Shown here: positions 22,196-33,586 of the stretch, piece by piece | Layout: the number at the start of each line of letters is the position of its first letter | How positions within the stretch are numbered: position 1 is the stretch's first letter | NCBI GenBank assembly: GCA_946406115.1 | Contig: OX291545.1 | Location: forward strand, 9,624,001-9,688,000 | Length of the DNA: 64,000 nt | Direction: 5' to 3' | From: Apoda limacodes | Lineage: Eukaryota; Arthropoda; Insecta; Lepidoptera; Limacodidae | Notes under the pieces: model-generated | Told to the model about the DNA's origin: nothing | Databases searched by the model: none | What the model saw: the letters and a program-made list of their open reading frames with translations, nothing else | Translations under genes and position numbers: made by a program

Positions 22196-22379
22196 CATTA
22201 TATATATAATTCTACTGTAAGTTTGCATATCACTGTAAACTCCTAAAAGGCTGGACCTATTTGAATGATTTTTTTGTATGCGTTTGGGTGGCGCCCTGTA
22301 TGGTTTAGATTAAAAAATCAGCCCGGCAGATGGCGCTGCAGTCGGTATCATGCAGGACAACGTCTGCCCGGTCAGCTAG
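22196..22379 (+). mobile_element. Helitron-like element, 3' end clear
   Basis: It contains AATTCTACTGTAAGTTTGC, AAGGCTGGACCTATTTGAAT, TGCGTTTGGGTGGCGCC and CAGATGGCGCTGCAGTCGG, and ends CGTCTGCCCGGTCAGCTAG before T at 22380. The 5' boundary falls in a TATATA run and cannot be fixed. Confidence 0.6.
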
Positions 22380-23859
22380 TAGGTATATATAATTTGAAGT
22401 TGCAACAAAAGTAAAAAGTATTTGTACATTAATTTTATATAACTACTACCCACTTCAAAGCAGATTATGAATAATTTTAGATTATGTCTTAAATAAATCA
22501 GTGTAAAAATAAACAGTCATGTAATGCTCAAAATTGTTAACCACTCTAACATAAACATCACCAGAGAGAAGACGAACTTCACGCTGAAACTTGAATATAT
22601 AAATCTTATTTTGATGGTAAAATAAATCACTATGGCAGTAAATGTGAGTTGTAATTTTAGTGCATCTATTTGGTTCAAAACCTCGATTATTGTTTATATT
22701 CAATCTGAAACTCTCTCTTATGTGCGTGACTCACATTTGAAATAAATTATAGGTATAAATCTATCTATCTTTACTATTATGATTACTGTAATAGTACGAG
22801 ATATTCGAGAGAGCATTTTAGCTTGCCTAGTTTTTTGATATAAGGTTGCCTTTACCTGTACGCATCTGATTTGTGCAGGCGGACTTAACCTGCCCCGGTT
22901 TTTGCATTGCTAGTGTAGCGTAGCGTTATGAGTTCACGGCATTTTAATATGACGATTTATTCTAGTTTCATTTTTCATCACCGGTTCAGATCAATTTGTT
23001 GCAAGAAAAAACGTAGTTCGATCGTAAAGAAATTACTGATTTGCCAACGTCAGTTTTATTTTATTAATTAATATAAGTATACATTAATATAAGGTTCCAT
23101 GATCGTCTAACACCAAAGCTTTTATAAAAGACTTTTCCAAACGGAGATAACTAAATCTTGCATCGGGAGTCTACAATGCTGTTCATTACGAGTCCCTCGC
23201 AAATTTTGACAGGATATGTTTTTGAAAAGAATTTGTTGATGTTTATGAAATAAACATGTTTGACTAAAAGTAATATTAAAAAAACAATTGATTATACTTA
23301 CACTTGCTCTTTTATTGATAATATAACATTCATCCAAGTCGTAATATTATTGTTGCGCAACGTAAAAGTTTTGCGTATCATTCCTTCTGTCCATATATCC
23401 AGATATATATATATATATCTATTAAATCTATTAATTACTCATATCAATAGAATATGAATTAATATATCAAAAAAACTCGTTTTGATTATAAGTCCCTACT
23501 TACCTAAAATACTTTACCGTAACTTCTACTCTGTTTACTACTGTTTTTACTACACATAGAATATCGGGAACACGAACATCCTCATCCTCACTGACTTCAG
23601 TTTTTTATATTGCCTTATAATATTTCCTTAATCATACGACTATACATATCCTGCGCCTGTTCAAATTTTGAAAGGGGTTGGTAACACACGCAAGGAACAG
23701 AGAAAAGTAAATATCTGCGCTATGTGATAAAGACGACTAATGGAAATGGAAGGTCTAACTTTAGACTGTTTTTTTAATGACTTCGATAGTTACAATGTAT
23801 GCTAGATTTTTTTTCTAGCAATGAAATATCGTACCTACTACTATCCCTTTGTCAAGATC
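22380..23859. other. No gene seen
   Basis: Non-coding, AT-rich, with a short (TA)n at 23403-23418. The minus frames at 22482-22703 and 23122-23337 show no recognisable motif. Confidence 0.45.
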
Positions 23860-24165
23860 TCATACAAAATTGTACGAGCCTAATAGTGTGTGTCTCCGTA
23901 CCTCGTAATAAAAACCCCAAATCACGTATTTGTGAGAGGAATCTTGTAACCTTTTTTTTCAAGTTACCGCATAGATTCATTTGCGTCACAATATGCGGTA
24001 AAAATGACATCCTATTTAGGGCATATTCTTTTATTGCATTAACTTACATTTCTTTACAACTTTAAGCAACCGTTGACTTTAGTATTTGATATTAATTTCA
24101 ACTTGATACCTGTACGTGTTCTTGGGTAAAAAGGTCTTGACAGGCAATTTTTTTTTCAATGTGTA
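23860..24165 (+). mobile_element. (GACAGACG)-family dispersed repeat, truncated
   Basis: The blocks TTTGCGTCACAATATGCGGT, GGGCATATTCTTTTATTG, TTACAACTTTAAG, ATATTAATTTCAACTTGATA and GTCTTGACAGGC match the copies at 9140-9456 and at 63800 onward. The terminal microsatellite and GGAACCCT end are missing. Confidence 0.55.
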
Positions 24166-24342
24166 ATAATATAACTACAAATTAACAAATTTCGGATTTT
24201 TTCCTATATTTCTGATGACCTTGCTTCGTGTCAATTTTCATGATTCTTCAAGACAACAAGTATCTCCTAGGATTTAATTTGTTAGTAAATGCCAAAATAT
24301 GCAACAAAAATGGCCGTTTTTTTTCTATTGCGTTGACTTTGA

Positions 24343-26024
24343 AGCTTTTCCTCCACAACGGAACGAGGGATGTTTGCACGACCCGTGTAAAAAGCGTCTC
24401 CAGTACTGTCATCTGCATAGCAATGTATGTTGTTGATGTCCAACATGTCATTGATATGCAGTAGAAACAGCGTAGGAGACAGCACAGAGCCTTGCGGGAC
24501 ACCAGCATTAATGTCCATGCTATCAGAGCAACTACCGTCAACTACGGTTCGTATGCGTCTGCCGGACAAAAAGCTAGCCACCCATTTGCACAAACCCTCG
24601 GGCACTCCGTAAGATGGCAACTTCGATAGAAGACCGCGGTGCCAGACCCGATCGAACGCCTACGCTATGTCCAGGCTACATGCCAATGCCTCCCCCTGAC
24701 TCTCAATGGCTAGTGCCCATCGGTGTGTGAGATACACTAGAAGGTCACCAGTCGAGCGACCGTGGCGAAAGCCATATTGACGGTCACTGACCAGATCGTG
24801 TACTTCTAGGTATCTTAGAAGCTGTGTGTTGATCACACGCTCTATCACCTTAGAGAGGAGAGAGGTAATAGCGATAGGCCTGTAATTCGATGGATCTGAT
24901 CTATCGCCCTTTTTGGGCACCGGGTGCACATTCGCAGTCTTCCATGAAGACGGAAATTGCCTAGTGTGGTAGGAAAGCGCGAAGAGGCGCGTGAGTACAG
25001 GACATAACTCAGGAGCACACTGCTTAAGCACTACTGCTGGTATACCGTCTGGCCCACTCGACTTATGAACGTCTAGAGAGAGCAACGCCCGTCTGACCTC
25101 CCGCTGCGTTATGGAGATTTACGGCATGGTCTTACCGCACCACGGTATAGTAGGTGGTACAGCGCCTTCATCGTTCATATTCGAGTTCGAGGCAAAGAGA
25201 CTGCCCAGTAGATTGGCTTTCTCTTTAGCACTATGGGCCAAGTCACCATCGGTCTTTCGCAGTGGTGGTAACGACGACTGGCAGAAGTTCCCTTCGGCAG
25301 CTTTGGCAAGCGACCAGAAAGCACGACTCCCAGAAGGATAGCTCGCAAGTCGCCCACCTATTTTGCCGATGAATTGGAATTTTGCTCTGGCAGTTGCTTT
25401 CTTACTGAACCTCGAGGCAGCATTTAATTTGCGTTTTAACTCAGAAATATTCGGATCCTTATTAAAACGAGCCGTGGTCCAAGCCTCATATGCATTAAGC
25501 TTAAGAAGTTTAGGTTTTCTGCAAGACCTATTAAACCACGGCCGTTTTTTGACGCCGGCAGCTACTCGCGGGTTAGGAATATAGCATTCCATACCAGCAA
25601 GGATTGTCTCAGTGACTGCGGCTGCGCAGACGTCAGGATCTTCTGAGTTAAAGCAGATCTGCCTCCACGGGTACAATGCGTAAAATTCTCGCAATCCATC
25701 CCAGTCTGCCGACTTATAGTGCCACACACGACGCCAATTAGTTGGCCCAGAAGGATCGGGTTGTGTGCATGACACTTGAGTCCGGACGAGACAGTGGTCC
25801 GAGGAGCCAAGAGGCGCATCCACTGAGACGGAGTATCCGTCCGGACGAGTAGTCAGCAGAAGGTCCAGTAAGGAGCTCGTATGTTCCTCTATATCTGGTA
25901 TTCTCGTTAGAGAAAGTACCAGCTAAGAGAATCCATAGGTCAGAGCAAATTCGTGAGCAGATATCCCAGCATAGTTATTGGTTCGAGAACTGAGCCACTC
26001 GCGATGGTGGGCGTTAAAGTCTTT
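24343..26024 (-). pseudogene. LINE-A (CR1/Jockey-group) endonuclease-RT, one frame with three stops
   Basis: One minus-strand frame runs 1.68 kb without a frameshift: endonuclease end (KDFNAHHREWL, PLGSSDHCLVRTQV), linker (FWSLAKAAEGNFCQSSLPPL), then RT with [81 protein letters not shown] and the catalytic YADDS. Only nonsense codons break it, at 25923-25925 (TAG), 25119-25121 (TAA) and 24660-24662 (TAG). The 5' part of the endonuclease is missing, and the copy is cut at 24343 before the RT thumb, so it has no 3' UTR or poly-A. Product family: APE-type endonuclease plus reverse transcriptase that would copy its own RNA at a nicked target. It is the best-preserved LINE in the window, and dead. 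Confidence 0.9.
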
Positions 26025-26162
26025 TTATTCGTCATTCTTTTCTTTCATATTACACACATATTTTAAACATACTTACATACCACATAGATACGATAAATTT
26101 AATAATTATATCTTCGTTTAAACTCCCTGAATGTAGGTGTAATTAAAGAACAAAGCTACCTC

Positions 26163-26222
26163 GAAGGCTCAATTAGCAGAGTACTAGACGATTTCTAAGG
26201 GTTGGAGGTTCAAATCCTGGCT
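26163..26222 (+). repeat. tRNA-like / SINE-head sequence (pol III box A and B)
   Basis: TTAGCAGAGTACTAGA resembles box A and GGTTCAAATCC is a good box B, 30 bases apart. The T-stem does not pair fully and there is no proper acceptor stem, so this is a tRNA-derived SINE head or a tRNA pseudogene and not a working tRNA gene. Confidence 0.45.
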
Positions 26223-26394
26223 TAATACAAAATACAAAATACTTGTCAAACCCCGAGGTTACACCCGCAGGACAACTTTTATAGGAAAAAAAACTTTAAA
26301 GAACTTATAAAGGAACAAATTATATAGGAGATAAAAGTATTATATTTGTCTTTCTCTGTGCCCAGTGTCCCAAATAAATCAACTGTTATGACGC

Positions 26395-26770
26395 GAAAAG
26401 AATTACCCAACAAGAAAAAAAACATTCCCGTGGGAACTCTCGTACGGGATAAAATAATTTTTGACCCTCCTTCCTGTGCCAAAAATCAATTCATCTCGTT
26501 ACTTCGTTGCAATGTAATGCCTTTATTATATGTACGAAATAATGATTGTGCCCCGCCCCCTTACCCTTGCGGGGGAAAATGTTTAGATTTTTTCGTCGAG
26601 CGTGGACAACAAAAACATTGTTTCCATCAAAAAAAAAAACAACAAAAAAGAAGCAAACACGCCCAGGGGACCCGGCTTTACATCAAACTAAATCGGTTCA
26701 GTGGTTTAAGCGTGAAGAGGTAACATACAGACAGACAGAGTTACTTTCACATTTATAATATTAGTATGGA
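26395..26770 (-). mobile_element. Helitron-like element, 5' end clear on minus strand
   Basis: On the minus strand it starts TCCATACTAATATTATAAATG at 26770 after an A. Blocks toward its 3' side include CGCTTAAACCACTGAACCG and, near 26430, a CGTGGGAACTCTCGTACGGG homologue. No CTAG end was found, so it is truncated or nested. The left boundary is approximate. Confidence 0.45.
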
Positions 26771-27308
26771 TGTGATAGCGTAGCTGTCTATAATTGAAGG
26801 TATTTACAATCGGTTGAGTAGTTCCAGAGATTACACCCTACACACAAACAATGAATTTTTTTTCTTTATAATATCAAGTCTAGAAGTACTTACTTACAAG
26901 TAAAACAAATACAAGTTTAAAAATGTAAAGCTTCCTGGCTTCATCATCAGACACTGGATGTCATCGAGAACCGTAGTAGATACCTACTTATCAAGGCGAA
27001 TCTCGAGTCCAAAGTCAAAGTGCATTTTGCATAAGGGAGACTCTTTGGCCACTTTCGGTCCCCATAATCAGCTCCGTACCATAATACAATAATGTCGTAA
27101 CAGAGAGTTCTCGATTTTCTGCCTTTATAAAGACAACATAATATTTACGACGAAGAACTAATATCACCGACATAGCACACACGGTGAACGCGTGCTAAAG
27201 TGGCAATCGGCAGCTCAAATTTGTCGTAGAGCCGATGGCCGTTACGGCTGGATTGTGGAGACCAAAGATTTCGATGACTTGTGAAAAATTGGTATATATA
27301 TATATATA

Positions 27309-27345
<37 letters not shown>

Positions 27346-28611
27346 ATAAGCCTCAACGAGATAAAGAGAGAGATAAACGTCAAAAAGTTTGTGCCAAATC
27401 AATGTTGTAATAGCACATTGTATAAAGAAACTCACCAAAACACAGTTAAAATGGTGGGAATACAAGTAGAGAAAACAACGCCATACCGCAGATATCTAAA
27501 AAATTATGAATTAATTTTTTTTGGATAAAGTTAAAACTTATAATTGCTTGTTAAAAGTTAAAACACAGCTTTTATACATATACTTGACAGACAAAGGCGC
27601 ATCATTACCGCCCGTGGGATCTTTCAACGCGGACTTTGCTTGAGAAAAAACTACAAAAAAGACGCCCGTGGGAGTAATTAAGGCGCATATAGCAGCTAAC
27701 TAGCGCCGCCATTAGATATCCTCAATTGCGAAATGCTAACTACAACTCACAGATATTATGTAGAAACTACATTAAACTTTCTAAAAATAGCTTATGACCA
27801 GCTTTATATTTGCGACATTTGGATTTCAGAAATTCGTTTTCTACGAAGACTAAATTAATGATATCAAATGGCGGCGCTAGTGGGCTGTAAGAGGGCTCTT
27901 AAAGTCTTCGCACTCGCTTTCGGCAATGACACTGTTTACTAGTAAGAGTACTGAAAAATACTGTAAATGTTTTTTTTTTTCGGATTCTAGAACGAAAAAC
28001 TACGTAAAAGAGCTTTGTTTACTAATATTGATACTAAAATCGCTATCGGCAGGTGATTTACTTTGAATTTTTCACTGTACAAATAAATCCATTTGCGTTA
28101 CATTTTTATATTTTAAAAAAAACTACGGATAAATGTATCGTTCCATTTGCGTTCCAAGTGCTATAATACCGGAATCGTTCCAATACAGTAATGTGTGCTT
28201 ACGGTAGTTTGATTTGCAGGTAAACATTTCAGTGTCAGATTGGACCAAGCCGTTGAACCCGTGACCTTTCCGATCGTTAATCTAACACTTAAGCGCCTAG
28301 TTGCTTTCCAGTGTTTGTGAAGTCAATGTACGACAGTTTAAAGGAATAATCTGATTCATTAAACTTGGTCATTAGTTACCAAGAAGTCCTGAAACTAATT
28401 AAGTAAGCTTTGTAATTAGGTGTTTACTTAACTTAACGACTGTTCTTCTTGGTATTTTCTACCTAATTCGGTTTGGTTTCGTTTTCGTTTCAGTATTTTT
28501 TTATGACATGGCGTTTTTTGTAGGTACCTAAGATCGAATTTCCACAAAGCATCGTCAAATAGGGATACACGGGACTGCACGTGTACTATGGGAAAACTGT
28601 GAGGAATTTTA
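26771..28611. other. No gene seen; one microsatellite
   Basis: Non-coding apart from the (TA)n tract at 27293-27343. Repeated words GCGCCGCCATTAGATATC and GGCGGCGCTAGTGG in inverted sense (27711-27730 and 27872-27888) may be worn ends of a small element. Confidence 0.4.
27293..27343 (+). repeat. (TA)n microsatellite
   Basis: Two TA tracts separated by CC. Open frames across this tract (IYIYIY runs) are artefacts of the repeat. Confidence 0.9.
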
Positions 28612-28790
28612 GGGTTCCGTACCTACCTGAAAGGGAAATATGGGACTCTTGTTCCCTCCCGTCCCGTGTTATTCCATCCGTCGTTCAGAGGTTTTTCTCG
28701 AGAACTAGGTAACGTAGAAACTTGAAATTTGGCATAGCTGGCATACATTTTGATAACGATGACGGGCACACACGAATAACAAATATTTAT
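28612..28790 (-). mobile_element. (GACAGACG)-family dispersed repeat, inverted fragment
   Basis: TTTTAGGGTTCCGTACCTAC is the inverted end motif, followed by CCATCCGTCGTTCAGAGG (inverse of the GACGGA tract) and CTTGAAATTTGGCATAGCTG. It is a partial copy. The right boundary is uncertain. Confidence 0.5.
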
Positions 28791-31049
28791 TTAGGTAAGT
28801 GGAAAGTATTTTATGTTACGCAAAACGTTTTAAAAAAAGTTAATTTGACGTAAATGTTAAAGAATAAAATAAATTAAATAAAATTGACACTTTTACTGTA
28901 GTCTAATAGTAATTACAATATTGTTTTTTTTTTCGTTACATAACCTCAACATCGAAATTGAATTTATTTTTCGTGAAATAAGGACAACTTGTAACGCGCC
29001 CCTTTTTATAAATATTTTAATAAAATAATAAATTGTTTTAGGAAACCTCGCAGCCATTTTGTCCAAGGTCCGAATCCATAAATCGGGAGTTAGATTACTA
29101 CCTACACTTAACAATTAATTTTGTGTTGATTCGTAAGTTTATAATGTAATATTTTACATTTGAGTCATCGGTATTCAACCTTTTGTTAACTTCAAACCTT
29201 TCATAAAATAAATCATAATTTCTCAGCTAATGTATAAAATTACTGAACTTGTATATTTAAACGCGCCATTCTAAATTAAAGATGCATTTTGCTTTAGGTA
29301 GTAAGTTTATTGAGAATTGTTTTCTTTTGTAAATCTTCGCGCTAAAACTTAAATAAAAACATTGCATTACAGAATGTTAAGGCATAAATATTGGTATCGT
29401 CACAAACTATCCCATTTTAGTTATACTCATGCTAACATTACTAAATACACTGCATAAAAATATATAGTAAAATATAAGTATAGTAATATATATATAGTTT
29501 TTACCGATTTTTGCAATAGCTGCTTTATTATATAGTAAAATACGTAGCTTATTATCTTTGAAAATACTTAAGCAATGTACCTGTTCTACTGCAACATAAT
29601 AATATCAGTACCCCATACAAAAAAAGTGAATATCAATTATTTTCACTTTTTGTTTTTAAGTTTGCGTCCAGCTTTAGGTCATCAATGCTATCTATTGTAT
29701 CTATGTTTGCCGTCAATCGTATAATGCGGCAGATCGCAGTGTGTCTCGGTAGATCGTGATATGGCGCCATTTAATTATTTTCCTAATGAATACCTAGCCA
29801 ATTAATGAAATGGCTTGATAAAATTCAGGTAAATCACATTTGTCTATTTGGCTGGCTAAAAGATTAGCTACTTTGAAATATGGGCTAGGCATATCGACGA
29901 ATACTTCTAAAACTTGCTACCAGGGGCGCTGACGGTACATTGTTGACGAGGTATACGTTGTAATTTTGGTTTTAAAGGGTCGCCAGTGCGCTAGTAATGC
30001 CTCTTACGGCATAGATAATGGATGTTCCACACTAACGGAAGGCGCGGAGAAGCGGCACGGGCGGCAAGCGCCAGCCAATTACAGCGCATGCGCTTGTTCC
30101 GCAGCCGCATGACGCGCGCGCCGCTCAGTATCTAATTCAGTTTGATATTTACGCGTGTGCCGCAATTCGATATTTGAGATGTTGTCAGTCAAAGTAGTTA
30201 GTTCCGGGAAAGATAGGTCAACTTAGGGTTCTTTTTTATGTTTAGTTGGTTCATTATTTTCTTGTGCAAATATAATTATATGCCTGATAAATTTTGTATA
30301 GCAATCAAATGTTAAGATGAAAATGACAAAGTTGTTTCACAGGAAACTTGAGCTTATAACTTGTTTTTTATTTTTATGTTTGCTTAATTTTAATTTTACA
30401 CTATAATTCCTCAAACTTGAAGGAAGGAAGATTACGTCAGAGGACGTAATTTTATTTTTTAAATGTGGGTGGTTAGTGTTAATCCAAGTTTTTGTGGGGC
30501 CATCTTTGAAAAAGAGGTTCAAATGGTTTTCATGGTTCATCTGCCAAACTTTTTTGTTGTAAATAAAATTATACTTTTGTTCAGTAACTTTTAGTCGTAG
30601 AATCATAAATAAAAAAGTTATAAGCGAAAATCCATAAAAAATTGAGAAAAAAAGTCTATTTGTCAATAAAACTTTTTTTATAATCATTTTACAAAAAAAT
30701 AATATCAGACCATTGTTATAGACGGTGTTTTAAGGACCAATTTTTACCAATTTTTATTATAAACATTTTTAAATTCATTTATTATTTAAGGTTTTACAGC
30801 GCTGCAAAACGAATACTCAGTATTCATAACTATACATGAATATAAATATTTATGATTTGCGATAATTTTTAATCATCTTGTTATTTTTTTTAGGATAATC
30901 TTTTTATGTATTGATAGTAAAATATTGTTATAAATTAATTATTGATTTGAAACTCCATCACAAAACTTTGGAATTATTGATTTTTAAAATAATTTCAAAT
31001 CATTGAGTGTGTCATTACCGAGAATAATGCGCAGGTTTGAGTTAGCAAG
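28791..31049. other. No gene seen; GC-rich patch at 30030-30130
   Basis: AT-rich non-coding DNA except for about 100 bp at 30030-30130 dense in CpG (GGCACGGGCGGCAAGCGCC, GACGCGCGCGCCGCTC). It could be a promoter or a transposon end; no exon follows that I can recognise. The minus frame 30337-30687 (116 codons) is low-complexity and unrecognised; its DNA has TTATAAGCGAAAA-type words like the TIR element at 32 kb. Confidence 0.4.
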
Positions 31050-32007
31050 TGGAATGGCGTTGTTCCTCAACAAGAGTGTTGACCCTGCTTTGCTCACTGT
31101 CATTGGTGAACGTTATTTATCTTTTTGGAAACCATCAGCATACGGTTGATATAAATAAGCGATATGGTGAGTAATAGAATTATTGAAAATTTAAAAGAGT
31201 ATAGGAGATAACACACCTCCTTGCCGGACACCAGCGGTTGTAATGCACCAATCTGAGTAAGATTCTTCAGCTTAGATGCGTTGCCGGTGTTCACACAAGT
31301 AACTGCGAAACCATTCATCTACTGTAGGGGATATGTTAAGAGATCTTAGCATACGCAACATAATATCAAAATAAACATTGTTAAATGCGTTTCTAAAATC
31401 TAGTTACCTAAGTATTGTGAGCTGTTTTTTCTCCGTTTCATTTCGAATGTCGTCACAAGAGCTGTGATAGTACTACGACGGAACCGGAAACCGGATTGTT
31501 AAGGAAGTAAGTTATTTTTTGTTAGGAAAAGAATAAGTTGCGATTGTATGAGGCGTTCTAAGACTTTGGACAGGAACGGAAGTATGGAAATAGGTCTATA
31601 GTCGGAAAAAGCTGTGGGATACTTTTTTTAAGCAAAGGAATTATTTGAGCATCCTTCCACAATGAGGGGCAAATACCAGTCAAAATGGATTTGTTAAGAA
31701 TTTTAGGAATAGTGGGAACTAGGATATCAAGGAGGGATAGGATCATGTTACGACTAATGCTATCAGTACCACCTGCATTCGATGTCATAGATAAGAAGCT
31801 CTTGTTAGCAATAAAGTCAATGAATTGAGTAAAATTAAAAGGAGGAAAAGTAGAAATTACAGGTGGTGAAAGATTTTTCAATTTTTCAAACTGTCTGCAA
31901 GAGTAGTTGTTGAAGCAAAATGTTCATTTAGTGCATTGATGTCAAGATGTGAGATTAGCCAATTCCAAGAGTGCGTAAGAATTTCCACACCTTAGCTAAA
32001 GCACCAT

Positions 32008-33586
32008 TAGTCCATTGAAATGTTACAATTTAAGGACCGAATATTGCATTTTATTTTCGAGACATGTCTGGGGATCAATAGAAGCTTAACCTCAAGTTTA
32101 AGGGGTCGCCACCCTTGTCATCCGGCCGCCATCTTGGAAAAAGGAGTGAAAACACTTTTTTCGCGATATCTCGGAAATTATTTATAAAATTTTTCTTTTT
32201 TGCTCTATATTCAAATTCAAATTCAATATAATTTTTACAGTTTAGGCTACAATAATCGAGCACTTATGAATGTCACTACGCCATCGGTTCGTAAGTCTAC
32301 AGGGCGGGAGACCTTGTACTGAGAAGAACCGGCAAGAAACTCAGCAAGGGCATTTCTTTTCTCCCTTTCTCTTATAGCGTCCAATTAAAATATTGGAAAA
32401 TGCCCTCCCTATCATAAAAGGACACTTTCCATTACAAACATAAAAAAAAATATGAAATATAAAGCACAAGCACAACATAAAAAAGTATCTAATATAAACA
32501 AAAGACAGTTTATGTATTCCTCACTAAGAAATAATCAATGTCTTACAGTATTAATAAACAAAACAAAAAAGTAAGACTAAATACTAAGAATACAAAGAAG
32601 TTTGCAAGAGCAGACCAGCCTCCACAGGCGGCACCCGTTCACGAGTATGACACATGAATCAGCCATCGCTTCGCTCAACCATGTTTTAGGGAACGTAACG
32701 ACCCGACACACACGCCACCACCGCAGAGACACTTTGAGATTATAACTTTTTTTATACATTTTACAAAAAAAAATGCCTCAGACCAATCTTTCCTTTTCTT
32801 TCCTCGATTTTTCGCATTTGACGTTGATTTAGAAAATATGAGCCACAGCCTGGACCATCGAAGAAAAGAAGATTAGAGTAGCAAGCTAATAAGTGATTGA
32901 AAATATTATGATGTCGAGGATTACCTTAGAAGTAAGATGTCCGTGGAGTAGGCCTACTAGGAATACCACGTAAAAAAAAACGCGCCTATAGACTCTACCT
33001 CATAGGTGAGGGGAAAAGAGTTAGGAATGAATAAGTAAAATTGTACAAATTTAACAAAACATTTTTAAGAATATATTTACAATAAAAAAAAAACAAAAAT
33101 AATTTAAATATTTCGTTTTGACCGCATTCTCATGAGCATTGACGAACTCGGTCAACTTTGAAGCGCTGAATGATATTAAAAAAAATTACACAGAAAAATT
33201 TTCACAAGATTGGTCTGAGGTAATTTTTTTGTAAAATGTATAAAAAAAAGTTATAGAGCAGAATAGAAAATTCTTATAATTTTTTCTCACTTTTTTGCTT
33301 ATAACTTCTTTTATTTTTAATTTAGGGCAAAAAGTTAAATAAACATATTTGTAGGCAAAACAATTTGCTACAAATTATGTCTTTACGATTTTTTTGCAAG
33401 ACGCATAGTTTCCGAGATATCGCGAAAAAAGTGTTTTCACCCCTTTTTCCAAGATGGCGGCCGGATGACAAGGGTGGCGACCCGTCAAACTAGAGGGTAA
33501 GCTTCTATTGACCGCCCACACATGTCCCAAAAATAAAATTGCGTCCTCTAACAAATGCAAAGCTCATGTAACATTTCAATGGACTA
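32008..33586. mobile_element. 1.6-kb TIR element with CAT target duplication
   Basis: The ends are TAGTCCATTGAAATGTTAC at 32008 and its inverse ending at 33586, with homologous arms of about 190 bp including CGCCACCCTTGTCATCCGGC and TTTTCGCGATATCTCGGAAA. The arms continue inward, beyond a nested insert, to TTTACAAAAAAAATGCCTCAG (32741-32795) and its inverse (33203-33258). CAT flanks both ends (32005-32007, 33587-33589); removing the element plus one CAT restores the LINE-C frame exactly. There is no transposase, so it is non-autonomous. A 3-bp duplication would fit PIF/Harbinger, CACTA, Academ or Zator; the ends do not decide. Confidence 0.85.
32210..32740 (-). mobile_element. 531-bp retro-insert inside the left arm of the TIR element
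   Basis: It interrupts the left arm at TATA (32206-32209), and TATA recurs at 32741-32744; the right arm has the uninterrupted form GCTCTATAACTTTTTTT. On the minus strand the insert ends in ATTGAATTTGAATTTGAAT, a simple-repeat tail typical of some LINEs and their SINEs, and carries GAGTTTCTTGCCGGTTCTTC shortly before it. A 60-codon minus frame (32577-32759) crosses its 5' part: VCRVVTFPKTWLSEAMADS. Its role is unknown. Confidence 0.7.

Noticed and set aside
26163..26222. Functional tRNA gene
   Set aside because: Box A/B-like words are present, but the T-stem and acceptor stem do not pair. Kept only as a SINE-head-like repeat.
27195..27528. Open frames on both strands across 27195-27528
   Set aside because: They consist largely of IYIY/YIYI from the (TA)n microsatellite and have no protein-like remainder.
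30337..30687. 116-codon minus frame as a membrane protein gene
   Set aside because: Low-complexity Phe/Lys/Asn composition from AT-rich DNA, no homologous motif, no splice context.
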